Shown: piece after piece, positions 17,401-27,276 of the stretch
Numbering within the stretch: the first letter of the stretch is position 1
How the letters are laid out: each line of letters begins with the position of its first letter
NCBI GenBank assembly: GCA_031422675.1
Contig: JANPMG010000008.1
Span: 33,196-97,195 of the forward strand
Origin: JAENVU01 sp031422675
Lineage (GTDB): Bacteria > Actinomycetota > Acidimicrobiia > IMCC26256 > JAENVU01
Length of the DNA stretch: 64,000 nucleotides
Direction: 5' to 3'
Made by a program: the position numbers and the translations under genes
Notes under the pieces: model-generated
What the model saw: only the letters and a program-made list of their open reading frames with translations
Told to the model about the DNA's origin: nothing
Databases searched by the model: none

Positions 17401-17652
17401 CAGCAGCGGGCGTTCGGGTGGGCGAACGGGTTCAGCCCGGCGGCGGCCGTCTCGGAGGCGGATGCGATCACGTTCGCGAAGCAGTGGTGGCGCTGGCCGC
17501 TCCTGTTGATGCAACTCGCGATTGTCATCGGCCTGGCGCGCCGTGCCCTGCGGCGCGGCCGACGGGCGCGGCGCAGCCGGGGCGCGCATGAACCGGTCGC
17601 GGACCTGGTGACGGCGCCGGTCGTGGTGCCGGCGGAGGAGTCGTCATCGTGA
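14500..17652 (+). CDS. Large membrane GT2 glycosyltransferase
   Basis: The 1050-residue protein has an acidic, Ala/Gly-rich N-terminus with a 12-bp DNA repeat, a GT2 domain (about residues 45-290: VVVAHGDARHLEECL, FLLFCHTDVVPEP, FFVSDACVLIRADLFSELGGFDPE), then a basic linker and a membrane domain of roughly 10-12 helices from residue 285 to 760. A large soluble region and a final helix near 1010-1030 follow. Such proteins sit beside DUF5719 genes in actinobacteria and are thought to act in envelope glycan synthesis; the substrate is unknown. ATG 14500 was preferred to an in-frame ATG at 14422, which would add 26 residues unlike the family. The 3' end overlaps the next gene by GTGA. Confidence 0.85.
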   Translation: MEPDLPPTRPGAELGAELGAELGDGPRDEPEEAAAAPAVVAVVVAHGDARHLEECLHALAGSDYPDLTVLVIAATDDDLAIRVAPVLPKAFVRPVTVRGFAAGANDAIATVAGAPFLLFCHTDVVPEPTAIRVLVEEAYRSNAAIIGPKLVDVARPEILREVGWSIDRFGVAHSEIERDELDQEQHDAVRDVFFVSDACVLIRADLFSELGGFDPECDPGARALDLCWRARLAAARVIVAPDARVGHFEEDGPHESDRALAQRHRVRALLTNTAAARLLWIIPMAMVLHFAEALVFLLRRRRDRSAALVGAWTGNLRNLGSLRASRARAQAARVVPDREIHALQFRGSARVSNYMTSSLHADAHMRSWSQRGRSVADSASSQFRTWRGLLLIGMVALVVVGSRGLLLDRLSAVGQFAPWPGVSDLLRSFTSEWRFAELGAHSPAPPLLALAALLRILGLGSGDLVRSLIVVGAIPVAAFGAARAARPIAGAGWPSVVAAFAYGIVPVPRNAIASGALGPLMLYVAAPFVFLALVTLGGLVTFRWPRRRIAVLGGVGVAGAATFWPLAIALPVVLVVGMLVVAPLTRDASARLVTMLRSAAVLSGLALVLLFPWPLAFLAGGDRIGALGIGYDPIDSFGSLLRLTVGPNGSGLGPWAFLVVGLAVTVMASGERAVWCLRLWGIALVGWIVAAVPAWVGSASPDVAGMLVPAALALALIAGIGVATFVDEVRRGGLGWRHVLAAVSAAGLALAAFTFVGDTAGGRWHQPSGDWNSTLSWMRAQRDRGSFRVLWVGSPGSVPGAFHRTGETAFALTNEGPGDLRDALPAPGGAGFAAARDAVEQLADNRTSRIGRVVGPMAVRYIAAPQRPAPGPGAPAAPDDPVVAALARQLDLRQLEVVAGMVLYENVAWIPGRAVVADVPRSRPTGVTPFDVRTSGVARPGTRDSVVWSQQYSDDWQAPSRARAPVTQQRAFGWANGFSPAAAVSEADAITFAKQWWRWPLLLMQLAIVIGLARRALRRGRRARRSRGAHEPVADLVTAPVVVPAEESSS
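14533..14568 (+). repeat. 12-bp tandem repeat, three exact copies
   Basis: GCGGAACTGGGC is repeated exactly at 14533, 14545 and 14557. It encodes Ala-Glu-Leu-Gly three times in the disordered N-terminus of the GT2 protein, so copy-number change would leave the frame intact. Confidence 0.9.
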
Positions 17653-19046
17653 GCCGGTCCGGTCGAGTGGTCTTCGTGGCGCTGCTGATCATCGCGTTCG
17701 TGCTCGTCACGATCGCGACCGGGCGCGACAAATCAACCCCGGTGGCGGTGGCCACGGGCCCGCGCATCGACGGCGGCGGCACCCTCGCGTCGTGGTACTG
17801 CGCGGAAGGCACCTCGTCGCCGGACGGACGGGCCGATGAGGAGATCGTGATGGGCAACGTCGGCGCCGCGCCGTCGCGCGCCACTATCACCGTGTTCGGC
17901 GGAAGCGAGGTGGCTCCCGTTCGGCGGGAGTACGACATCGCGCCGGGACGAGTGGTCCGAGTGCGAGTGGCGGACATCGCGGTACAGGCCGAGCCCGGTG
18001 TGCTCGTCGAGGTCCGCGGCGGCGCGACTGCCGTCGAACATCGAATCCAGCGCGGAAGTGATGTGGCGCTCGGTCCCTGTGCCCGTGAACCGGCGGATCA
18101 GGCCAACTTCGCGTCCGGGACCACCCTCCGGGGCGCCGAGGTGTGGCTGGCGCTCTTCAATCCGTTCCCGGACGATGCCGTCGTCGACGCGGCGGTCACG
18201 ACGGGCGAGGGTCTGCGCGCCCCCGGCGCGCTGCAGGGAATCGTGGTGCCCCGCTTCACCCGGGTGAGCGTCCCGCTCCACGATCTGGTGCCGCGCGCCG
18301 ACCTCCTTGCAGTCTCGACCAGCGTGCGGCGCGGTCGCGTCGTGGCCGAACAGAGCGTGGCGCTCGACGGCACCGACGGTCGCGGTGGCCTCGCGCTGAG
18401 TCTCGGCGCCGCGACGGCGCGCGAGTGGCGGTTCCCGGCCGGCATCACCGGCTCGGGTCGTACGGAACGGCTCGTGCTCGCCAACTCGGGGAGTCGGGAC
18501 GTGCGCGTGACCGTCGGCTTCGTTCTCGACGCCGCCGCGGCCGTCGAACCGGTGGCGGTGATCATCCCCGGTGCGACCGCGCTCGCGGTCGACTTGTCTC
18601 GGGTGCCGCCGGACATCGGGTTCGCCACCGTGGTTCGGGCGCGCCGGCCGATCGCGGCCGAGATGATCGGTGCGAGCACCCCACCCCAAGGCGCTGACGT
18701 CCGGGGATTGGCCAGCGACCTCGGCGTGACGCGCGGTGCCCGACGGTGGGCGATCGTGCCGGCCCGACTCACCGCAACTTCGCTCGACGCGCTCGCCCTG
18801 GTCTCGGCGGATGGGCGACGCCACCGAGTGCAGATCGTGCGCCAGGTTCGGGGCCGGGCTCGGGTCCTGGCGCGAGCGGTGGTGCCGGCGGTCGGCCGTA
18901 CGACCATCGACCTCGCGAGACTCGTCGGTTCGCCCGATGTTGCCGTCGAGGTGCGAGCCCACGGTCCCGTCGCGGTCGAGCGAGTGTCGTCACGCCCCGG
19001 TTTCACCCGGTCCCATGCGGTCGTGCACGCCGGGACCGGCCGCTGA
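17649..19046 (+). CDS. DUF5719 family protein, secreted or membrane-anchored
   Basis: The 465-residue protein has a short basic start and one hydrophobic helix (about residues 7-24, VVFVALLIIAFVLVTIA), followed by an extracellular beta-rich region. The segments GGTLASWYCAEGT, EIVMGNVG, WLALFNPFPDDAVVDAAV and LVLANSGSRDVRV are repeats of an Ig-like strand pattern seen in DUF5719. The function is not established. The GTG start is coupled to the large GT2 gene by GTGA, and the pair is conserved in actinobacteria as I recall, so a role with the GT2 product in the envelope is likely. Confidence 0.85.
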   Translation: MSRSGRVVFVALLIIAFVLVTIATGRDKSTPVAVATGPRIDGGGTLASWYCAEGTSSPDGRADEEIVMGNVGAAPSRATITVFGGSEVAPVRREYDIAPGRVVRVRVADIAVQAEPGVLVEVRGGATAVEHRIQRGSDVALGPCAREPADQANFASGTTLRGAEVWLALFNPFPDDAVVDAAVTTGEGLRAPGALQGIVVPRFTRVSVPLHDLVPRADLLAVSTSVRRGRVVAEQSVALDGTDGRGGLALSLGAATAREWRFPAGITGSGRTERLVLANSGSRDVRVTVGFVLDAAAAVEPVAVIIPGATALAVDLSRVPPDIGFATVVRARRPIAAEMIGASTPPQGADVRGLASDLGVTRGARRWAIVPARLTATSLDALALVSADGRRHRVQIVRQVRGRARVLARAVVPAVGRTTIDLARLVGSPDVAVEVRAHGPVAVERVSSRPGFTRSHAVVHAGTGR

Positions 19047-19136
19047 AGTTTCGGATGCCGCGCCGGCCCGTTCGGCGCCATCACCGCCTCGCTCACGACC
19101 GGGGTCGGCCCGGATTCCGCCAGTAGCGTCGATCCC

Positions 19137-19595
19137 GTGCTCACCCGAGTCCTCATCGCCGTCGCGCTGCTCGCGGTGAGCGGCGGTGTGGCGTTCTGGT
19201 TCGAGCAGCGGCGCCGAGGGTCAGGGGCGCCGATCCGGGACCCGTACCCGATCCCTCGTCAGCTCACGCGATCCGATTTCCCCCGCGCCGACGCGCCCTG
19301 GCTCGTGGCCTTGTTCTCATCCGCCACGTGTGACGGATGCGCGTCGATGCGCGACAAAGTGCTGGCGACCGAGACCGCCCAGGTCGCGGCGGTGGACGTC
19401 TCGTTCCAGGCCGACCGCGAGATCCACGAGCGCTACGAGATCTCCGGGGTGCCGATGGTGCTCGTCGCCGATCGGGAAGGTGTGGTCCGGCGCGCGTTCC
19501 TCGGCGTGGTCAGCGCCACCGATCTCTGGGCCGCGGTGGCCGCGGCGCGCGATCCGTCCCTCGACATCACGCACGGCCTGGACGTCCTCGACTGA
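19137..19595 (+). CDS. Membrane-anchored thioredoxin-like protein
   Basis: The 152-residue protein has an N-terminal helix (about residues 3-23), a short linker and a thioredoxin fold with the redox motif CDGC in LFSSATCDGCASM (where thioredoxin has WCGPC) and the cis-proline in ISGVPMVLV. The fold faces the outside if the helix is an anchor. It is probably a thiol oxidoreductase of the envelope. GTG 19137 begins directly before the helix. Four GACT units (19590-19605) cover its stop, which is 15 bases from the convergent ftsH stop. Confidence 0.82.
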   Translation: MLTRVLIAVALLAVSGGVAFWFEQRRRGSGAPIRDPYPIPRQLTRSDFPRADAPWLVALFSSATCDGCASMRDKVLATETAQVAAVDVSFQADREIHERYEISGVPMVLVADREGVVRRAFLGVVSATDLWAAVAAARDPSLDITHGLDVLD

Positions 19596-19609
19596 CTGAC
19601 TGACTGCAA

Positions 19610-21592
<1,983 letters not shown>

Positions 21593-21709
21593 GACGGAGG
21601 GTGGCTCCTGAATCAGCGTGGACCGGAACTTGCAATGTTACGACCCGCGACCGCCCCGCCCTCAGTCGGCATTTCGACCGCGAAGCGGGTGAGCGGAGAG
21701 ACTGACCCC

Positions 21710-22411
21710 GTGGAGACGAGATCGCGGCCGATCCGTTGGGGTCTTCCCGATTTCGCCTGGGCCTGGGTCGCGATCATCTTCGGCCAGGTCGTGGTGGGCA
21801 CCGTCACGCTCCAGGCGCGCGGGTTCGGGGTCGGACACAAGTCCGATGCCATCGACATCGCGGTCATCACCGCCGCGAGCGCCCTCCTGACCGCCGCCAT
21901 CCTGGCCCTCATCTCCACGCTGAAGGGTCAGGGCTCACTCGTCTCGGATTTCGGCCTGCGCGTTCGGCTCCGAGATTGGCCCTGGCTCGCGGCCGGCGTG
22001 GGGCTCCAGCTGGTGGCGACGGCCGGCGTGGAACTCATCAACCTGGTCGGTGGACCCCAGCCGGAACAGGATGTTGCCCGGGCGTTGCAGAACTCAGGGA
22101 CGATCGGGCGTGTCCTCGGCGCGCTCGCGGTGGTGATCGGCGCGCCGCTGGCCGAGGAGCTGCTCTTCCGCGGTCTTCTGCTCCGGTCGCTGCTCCGACG
22201 GATGCCGGCGGTGGCCGCGGCGCTGGTCTGCGGAGCCCTCTTCGCAGCTGCGCATCTCTTCGACCCGAACGCGGCGGTGTTGATCGCGCCGTTGATGTTG
22301 GTGGGGGTGGTGTGCTCGATCCGGGCGATTCGAACCGGAGAACTCTCCCAGTCGCTCCTGGTACATGCCGGCTTCAACCTGCTGAGCGCGATCATCCTGA
22401 TCCAGGGCTGA
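21710..22411 (+). CDS. CPBP intramembrane metalloprotease (CAAX/Abi family)
   Basis: The 233-residue polytopic protein has about seven to eight hydrophobic helices and the family motifs EELLFRGLLL (two glutamates and Arg), FAAAHLF and HAGFN near the C-terminus, which supply the metal ligands of type II CAAX prenyl protease-like enzymes. Bacterial substrates are mostly unknown. GTG 21710 was chosen because GGAG lies ten bases upstream; an ATG at 21635 in the same frame would add 25 residues without a ribosome site. Confidence 0.85.
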   Translation: METRSRPIRWGLPDFAWAWVAIIFGQVVVGTVTLQARGFGVGHKSDAIDIAVITAASALLTAAILALISTLKGQGSLVSDFGLRVRLRDWPWLAAGVGLQLVATAGVELINLVGGPQPEQDVARALQNSGTIGRVLGALAVVIGAPLAEELLFRGLLLRSLLRRMPAVAAALVCGALFAAAHLFDPNAAVLIAPLMLVGVVCSIRAIRTGELSQSLLVHAGFNLLSAIILIQG

Positions 22412-22494
22412 GCCGGCGAAACCGCTCGCCCGTGCTCCCGGGCGCCGCGCGGCGGCGCGCCGTTCCAGGTCCCTGACCAGGGCAAACACGCGTG

Positions 22495-22533
22495 TCATCC
22501 CTCGAATCATCCCTGCTCATCCTTTGATCATCC
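22495..22533 (+). promoter_or_regulatory. Four helically phased TCATCC direct repeats
   Basis: TCATCC occurs at 22495, 22507, 22517 and 22528, at intervals of 12, 10 and 11 bases, so that all copies lie on about the same face of the helix. The last copy ends 68 bases before the start of the zinc-ribbon gene. This resembles multi-site binding by a response regulator of the OmpR/PhoB group. No factor is known. Confidence 0.45.
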
Positions 22534-22601
22534 TCCAGAAAATTCGCCGAAACCGTCGAAACACTTTTCACGAGGGCAAACCACCGAAGGGGAGAACCAC
22601 G

Positions 22602-22769
22602 ATGCAATGCAGTCGATGTGCCAGGGCGGGAATGGTCGAGATCCGGATGAACATCGCCGGTGAGGATGTGTTGTTCCACAGTTGCGGTCGCTGCGAAGCG
22701 CGCCTCTGGAGCTCGCCGGACGGCCCGCTGTCGCTCGACCGGGTGCTCGAACTCGCTCGCCGACCGTAG
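22602..22769 (+). CDS. 55-residue zinc-ribbon protein
   Basis: The protein carries two cysteine pairs, CSRC (C3, C6) and CGRC near residues 28-31, separated by 21 residues, a compact zinc-ribbon layout, followed by a Leu/Arg-rich tail. The ribosome site AAGGGGAGAA lies just before ATG 22602. It is flanked by phased repeats upstream and a strong terminator downstream, so it looks like its own transcript. Similar short zinc-ribbon proteins may bind RNA polymerase, ribosomes or DNA; nothing in the sequence decides between these. Confidence 0.75.
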   Translation: MQCSRCARAGMVEIRMNIAGEDVLFHSCGRCEARLWSSPDGPLSLDRVLELARRP

Positions 22770-22861
22770 AAACGGTCGCTTCAGAACTCTGAGGCGCGCT
22801 GCTCATGGTGTGGGGTTGACGGCCCCCACGCCTCTCGCGGGGCGGCGGCGCCGGAGTGCAC

Positions 22862-22893
22862 ACGAAGGGGGGTCCATCCGGACCCCCCTTCGT
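22862..22893 (+). terminator. Strong rho-independent terminator after the zinc-ribbon gene
   Basis: ACGAAGGGGGGTCC (22862-22875) pairs over all 14 bases with 22880-22893 around the loop ATCC, and CATTTCTTTC follows at 22894. It is one of the clearest terminators in the window and separates the small gene from the membrane-protein gene at 22949. Confidence 0.85.
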
Positions 22894-22948
22894 CATTTCT
22901 TTCTCGCTCGCGTCCGGACGTGATCGAGAACGTCTGTACCGGCCTGTC

Positions 22949-25537
22949 ATGCTGAAGCGCGTGGCGCTCGATCCCCAGACCGTTCGTTTCGACGCGCCGT
23001 CGGCGCCGCGCCCGGCGGTGTTTCCCGGCGCGACCGATCGATTGATTCCACCGCGCGACCCGGACCTGGCGTTGCTGTGGCGAGCGTTGAGCGCGTTGGT
23101 CGTCGCCGGGTGCTGCGGGATCGTGCTCTGGTTCCTCGACCCGCGGCTGCTGCTGCGGAACACCACGCCGAACGGCGGCGACCTCGGGGCGCACGTGTGG
23201 TTCCCCGCGTACCTCCGTGACCACCTGCTCCCGAACCTGCGCGTTTCCGGATGGTCGAACGACTGGTTCGGCGGATTCCCGGCGGGCCAGTTCTACTTTC
23301 CGGTCCCGGCCATCGTCACCGTGGTCCTGGACCTGTTCATGCCCTACAACATCGCGCTGAAGTTGACGACGGCCATCGGTCCGGTCGCAATGCCGGCCGG
23401 GGCCTACGCCTTCGCCCGCGGCCTGCGGCTCCGCCGACCCGGCCCCGAGCTGTGCGCCGTGGCCACCCTCGGATTCCTGTTCTTCAAGGGCATCGCCACG
23501 AGCTCGGAGTCCTCCGCCGAGATGGTGAGCATTCAGTTCAACCAGCGGATCATGGGCGGACCGTTGGTGAGCGCATTGGCAGGGGAGTACTCGTTCTCGT
23601 TCGCGCTCGCCCTCGGCCTGTTCGCGCTCGGCGCCCTGGCCTTCTCGGTCCGGACCGGCACGCGGTCCTGGCTCGGCGCGATTCTGCTCGCCGCGACGGT
23701 GATGTCCCACGTGGTGGTGGGCATCTTCGTGGCCGTCGGCGCGGTGGTGATCGTGCTCGTCGCGCTCACCACTCGCGTGCGGAGTCGCGTCACCATCGGG
23801 CGCGCGCTCGCCATCGGCGGCATCGGTGCGGCCCTCACCGCGTTCTGGACCCTGCCGCTCGTCGCCACGTTCGGATACACGGCGAACATGCGCTACACGA
23901 AGCTCACCACGTACCTCAAGTATCTGAACGTCGACGAGTTCCTCTGGGTCTACGTCCTCGCGCTGATCGGCCTCGCGTTCGGCATTGCCTTCCGTCAGCG
24001 AGCGGTGCTCATCATCGGGGCGCTCGCGATCATCTTCGCGTTGGTGTTCCGATTCTGGCCCGAGCTCCACGCCTGGAACCTGCGGTTCCTCCCGTTCTTC
24101 TACCTGTGCACGTTCTTCCTGGCCGCCGCGGGTGCGGCCGAGATCATTCGCCGAGCCAGCGGCGAGTTCGCCCGCTTGTGGGTGGGCAAGGCCCCCCGGC
24201 CCGACGAGGCGTACGAGTTCTCAACCGCCCGCGCCGGCCGGACCTACCGCGTGGTCGCCAGCCTGGCGATGACCGTCGCGGTGGCCATCGTCGCGGTGGT
24301 TGGGATCACCTTCAACTTTTCCCAGCGCGGTTTCCTGCCCTACTGGGCGACGTGGAACCAGACCGGCTACGAGTACTCGGTCCGGCCGGGTCAGTCCGCG
24401 GCCAGCGAGAAGGCCCTCGCCCGCAAGCAGTACCCCGAGTACCGGGCGTTGATCGATGCCGTGGACCGGCTGCCCGCGGGCCGGCTGCTGTGGGAGGGCG
24501 GCGGGTCGATCGACAGTTACGGGACCCCGTTGGCGCTGATGTTGCTGCCGTACTGGACCGAGGGTCGGATCCAGTCGTTCGAGGGCCTGTACTACGAGTC
24601 CGCAGCGAGTACCCCGTACGTGTTCATGGCAGTCGCACCGCTCTCCGGTGCGGGCAACGCGTCGAATCCGGTGCGCGGTCTCGATTATCGGGATCTGGCG
24701 TCGTTCAAGGACGGGGTGCGGTACCTCCGTGCGCTCGGCGGCCGCTACTACGCCGCGCATTCCGCCGCCGCGAAGGCGGCCGCCGATGCCGAACCCACGT
24801 TGACCCGGGTGGCGCGCAGCAAGGACTTCGACCGGCAGGCGCCGGACGGGTGGAGCGTCTACGAAGTGCGTAACCATGCGCTCGTCGCGCCGTTGCAGTT
24901 CGAACCGCTCGTCGTGAAGCCGCGGGCCGCATCCCAGGCCGAGTGTTTCCACCGTCCCGCCGCCGGCGTGCCGGGTCCGAACCTGGGCGCGTGGGAGTGC
25001 ATCGCGGCGGGCTGGTGGGCGAACCCGGCAACCCTGGACCAGCCGCTCGCCGCCGCCGGACCGCGTTCCTGGCTCCGGAGCGCCGCCAAGGACACCTCCG
25101 GGATTCCCCGCCGCGGATTGCCGTCGGTGCGAGTGAGTCGGATTCACGAGACCGAACACTCGATCCGGTTCCGGGTGTCGCGCCCCGGGGTGCCGGTCGT
25201 GGTGCGGACGTCGTACTATCCCAACTGGAACGCCACCGGCGCGAACGGTCCGTGGCGGCTCACGCCGAACTTGATGGTCGTCGTGCCGACGAGCCGCGAC
25301 GTCCAACTGAACTTCGGGCGATCGGACTTCGAGATGGTCGGGGGCCTCGTGAGTATCGGAGGCGTGCTCGGGGTGGTGGGGCTCGGAATCTGGGATCGGA
25401 CGCGGCGTCGGCGGGGGATTTCCGGCGGCGCTGAAAGCCGCAAAACTCCACGAAACCCTTCGGATCCGCCACCCTCGGACAACCCGACGACCCGGGGGAC
25501 CGACGGCGAGAGCGCTACCATGATCGTCCCGCCCTGA
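22949..25537 (+). CDS. Large polytopic membrane protein, PTPS-related/GT-C-like
   Basis: The 862-residue protein has a first helix near residues 45-65, a loop with NGGDLGAHVWFPAYL, WSNDWFGGFPAGQFYFP and then about ten more helices up to residue 500. A large external C-terminal part and a final helix near 810-830 follow. This layout with an Asp-bearing first loop is typical of GT-C transferases and of the 6-pyruvoyl-tetrahydropterin synthase-related membrane family; despite that name no pterin role is implied. Its position directly before phosphomannomutase suggests envelope glycosylation with a polyprenyl-linked donor. ATG 22949 lies after the terminator; an earlier in-frame GTG falls inside the terminator and is rejected. 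Confidence 0.75.
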   Translation: MLKRVALDPQTVRFDAPSAPRPAVFPGATDRLIPPRDPDLALLWRALSALVVAGCCGIVLWFLDPRLLLRNTTPNGGDLGAHVWFPAYLRDHLLPNLRVSGWSNDWFGGFPAGQFYFPVPAIVTVVLDLFMPYNIALKLTTAIGPVAMPAGAYAFARGLRLRRPGPELCAVATLGFLFFKGIATSSESSAEMVSIQFNQRIMGGPLVSALAGEYSFSFALALGLFALGALAFSVRTGTRSWLGAILLAATVMSHVVVGIFVAVGAVVIVLVALTTRVRSRVTIGRALAIGGIGAALTAFWTLPLVATFGYTANMRYTKLTTYLKYLNVDEFLWVYVLALIGLAFGIAFRQRAVLIIGALAIIFALVFRFWPELHAWNLRFLPFFYLCTFFLAAAGAAEIIRRASGEFARLWVGKAPRPDEAYEFSTARAGRTYRVVASLAMTVAVAIVAVVGITFNFSQRGFLPYWATWNQTGYEYSVRPGQSAASEKALARKQYPEYRALIDAVDRLPAGRLLWEGGGSIDSYGTPLALMLLPYWTEGRIQSFEGLYYESAASTPYVFMAVAPLSGAGNASNPVRGLDYRDLASFKDGVRYLRALGGRYYAAHSAAAKAAADAEPTLTRVARSKDFDRQAPDGWSVYEVRNHALVAPLQFEPLVVKPRAASQAECFHRPAAGVPGPNLGAWECIAAGWWANPATLDQPLAAAGPRSWLRSAAKDTSGIPRRGLPSVRVSRIHETEHSIRFRVSRPGVPVVVRTSYYPNWNATGANGPWRLTPNLMVVVPTSRDVQLNFGRSDFEMVGGLVSIGGVLGVVGLGIWDRTRRRRGISGGAESRKTPRNPSDPPPSDNPTTRGTDGESATMIVPP

Positions 25538-25561
25538 GGGCGGTGAGGAGCCTCGAGGCTC
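25529..25561 (+). promoter_or_regulatory. Two adjacent hairpins around the stop/start junction before phosphomannomutase
   Basis: CCGCCC (25529-25534) pairs with GGGCGG (25538-25543), and the stop codon TGA of the upstream gene is exactly the loop. Directly after it GAGCCTCGAGGCTC (25548-25561) is a perfect palindrome that overlaps the GAGGAG ribosome site of the GTG at 25566. Folding would couple initiation of the second gene to translation of the first. Confidence 0.45.
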
Positions 25562-25565
25562 GATC

Positions 25566-26912
25566 GTGGGCGATTCGCTCGACACAATTTTCAAGGCCTA
25601 TGACGTTCGCGGGATTTATCCGGACGAAATCGACGAGGGCATTGCCAAACGGATTGGCAACGCGTTCGTCCGGTTCACCGGTGCATCCACCGTGGTCGTC
25701 GGCCACGACATGCGGCCGTCTTCGGTCCCGCTGAGCCACGCGTTCATCGAGGGCGCAACCCTGGCCGGCGCGGACGTCGTCAACGTCGGCCTGGCATCGA
25801 CGGACCTCGTCTACTTCGCGTCCGGCACCCTCGACGCGCCGGCGGCCATGTTCACCGCCAGCCACAACCCGGCCCAGTACAACGGGGTGAAGCTGTGTCG
25901 GGCGGGCGCCGCGCCGGTGGGGGAGTCCACCGGTCTGGTCCAGATCAAGGAAGCGGTTGCCTCTGGTCTGCTCGAGCGGGCCGAGGAGATCGGCCAGGTG
26001 CGCGAGCAGGACATGCTGAGCGACTTCGCGGACCACGTCCGATCCTTTGCGGACCGGAGCGTGTTGGCTCCGTTGAAGATCGTCGCCGACACCGCCAACG
26101 GGATGGGCGGGCTCGTGGTGCCGAAGGTCTTCGAGGGTCTGCCCTTCGAGTTGGATGTCCTCTTCGGTGAGCTCGACGGCACCTTCCCGAACCATCCCGC
26201 CGATCCCATCCAACTCGAGAACCTCGTCTCGCTGCGCGAGCGGGTGTTGGAGACCGGCGCGGACCTCGGACTCGCGTTCGACGGTGATGCCGATCGCGTC
26301 TTCCTCGTCGACAACGAAGGGGAGCCGGTCTCGGGCTCCACGACCACGGCGATCGTCGCCAAGACGATGCTGGCCCGCACCCCCGGCGGCACGGTGGTCC
26401 ACAACCTGATCTGCTCGAAGACGGTGCCCGAAGTCGTACGCGAGTGTGGCGGCGAACCGGTGCGGACCCGCGTCGGTCACTCGTTCATCAAGCAGGTGAT
26501 GGCCGAAACCGACGCGATCTTCGGCGGAGAACACTCCGCGCACTACTACTTCCGCGACAACTGGCGGGCCGATTCCGGGTCGATCGCCGCAATGGTGGTG
26601 CTCGAAGCATTGTGCGCCGCGGGCGTGCCCCTCTCGGAACTGCGGCGGCCGTTCGAGCGGTACGCCGCGTCGGGAGAGATCAACACGAAGGTGGGAGATC
26701 CGCTCGCGGTCATCGAGGCGGTGGCCGCCCACTTCGTCGGTGCGACCCAAGATCGCCTCGACGGGCTCACTGTGGATCTCGGCGACTGGTGGTTCAACCT
26801 GCGTCCGAGCAACACCGAGCCGCTGCTGCGCCTCAACCTCGAAGCGGCCGACCGGGCCGCGTGCGATGCTCACACCGAGGAAGTCCTCACGCTCATCCGA
26901 GCCGAGTCCTAG
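25566..26912 (+). CDS. manB: Phosphomannomutase/phosphoglucomutase
   Basis: The 448-residue alpha-D-phosphohexomutase has the phosphoserine loop TASHNPAQYNG, the metal loop DGDADR, the sugar-binding GEHSAHYYF and the phosphate-binding RPSNTEPLLRLN, in the usual four-domain order. It interconverts mannose-6-phosphate and mannose-1-phosphate, feeding the pyrophosphorylase at 9480. The same order of manB, SIS isomerase and manA-type protein occurs in M. tuberculosis (Rv3257c-Rv3255c). The GTG is preceded by GAGGAG; glucose phosphates could also be substrates. Confidence 0.94.
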   Translation: MGDSLDTIFKAYDVRGIYPDEIDEGIAKRIGNAFVRFTGASTVVVGHDMRPSSVPLSHAFIEGATLAGADVVNVGLASTDLVYFASGTLDAPAAMFTASHNPAQYNGVKLCRAGAAPVGESTGLVQIKEAVASGLLERAEEIGQVREQDMLSDFADHVRSFADRSVLAPLKIVADTANGMGGLVVPKVFEGLPFELDVLFGELDGTFPNHPADPIQLENLVSLRERVLETGADLGLAFDGDADRVFLVDNEGEPVSGSTTTAIVAKTMLARTPGGTVVHNLICSKTVPEVVRECGGEPVRTRVGHSFIKQVMAETDAIFGGEHSAHYYFRDNWRADSGSIAAMVVLEALCAAGVPLSELRRPFERYAASGEINTKVGDPLAVIEAVAAHFVGATQDRLDGLTVDLGDWWFNLRPSNTEPLLRLNLEAADRAACDAHTEEVLTLIRAES

Positions 26913-26921
26913 GAGAAGAAC

Positions 26922-27158
26922 GTGGCCCTCGACCCGCAGTTATTGGAAATCCTGGCGTGCCCCGACGACAAGGGGCCGCTGCTGTACTTCGAGTCGGAGC
27001 AGGCGCTGTACAACCCGCGCTTGAAGCGTCGGTACGCGATCCGGGACGACATCCCGATCATGCTCGTCGACGAGGCCGAGACGGTCACCGACGCGGAGCA
27101 CGATCAACTCGTGGCCAAGGCCAGCGCAGAAGGCATCACCCCCACGTTCGAGGCGTGA
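26922..27158 (+). CDS. Trm112/UPF0434 family protein
   Basis: The 78-residue protein has LLEILACPDDKGPL near its start and YAIRDDIPIMLVDEA, the pattern of small Trm112-like proteins that chaperone or activate methyltransferases in other organisms. Only one cysteine of the usual zinc set remains, so it is of the reduced bacterial type. GTG 26922 follows the manB stop by nine bases with an AGGAG site, so it is co-transcribed. Its role beside sugar-phosphate enzymes is unknown, but this linkage recurs in actinobacteria as I recall. Confidence 0.85.
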   Translation: MALDPQLLEILACPDDKGPLLYFESEQALYNPRLKRRYAIRDDIPIMLVDEAETVTDAEHDQLVAKASAEGITPTFEA

Positions 27159-27197
27159 AGCCGGCGAACGCACAGAACGCGACCCAAGTCCACCGAG

Positions 27198-27213
27198 GCG
27201 GAGCTTGCGGAGC
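27198..27213 (+). repeat. Short element shared with the 42.9-kb repeat cluster
   Basis: GCGGAGCTTGCGGAGC matches 42984-42999 at 15 of 16 positions and lies in the 118-base gap before the SIS isomerase gene. The rest of the gap contains no recognisable gene. Confidence 0.4.
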
Positions 27214-27276
27214 CGAGCAGCTCGGGAGCGTCTCGACGCGCAACGAGCGGTTCGTCTGCAGAGCGGACGAGCAGAG

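Noticed and set aside
22442..22458. Terminator after the CPBP protease gene
   Set aside because: A 7-bp all-GC stem is present but no U-tract follows, and such stems are frequent at this base composition.
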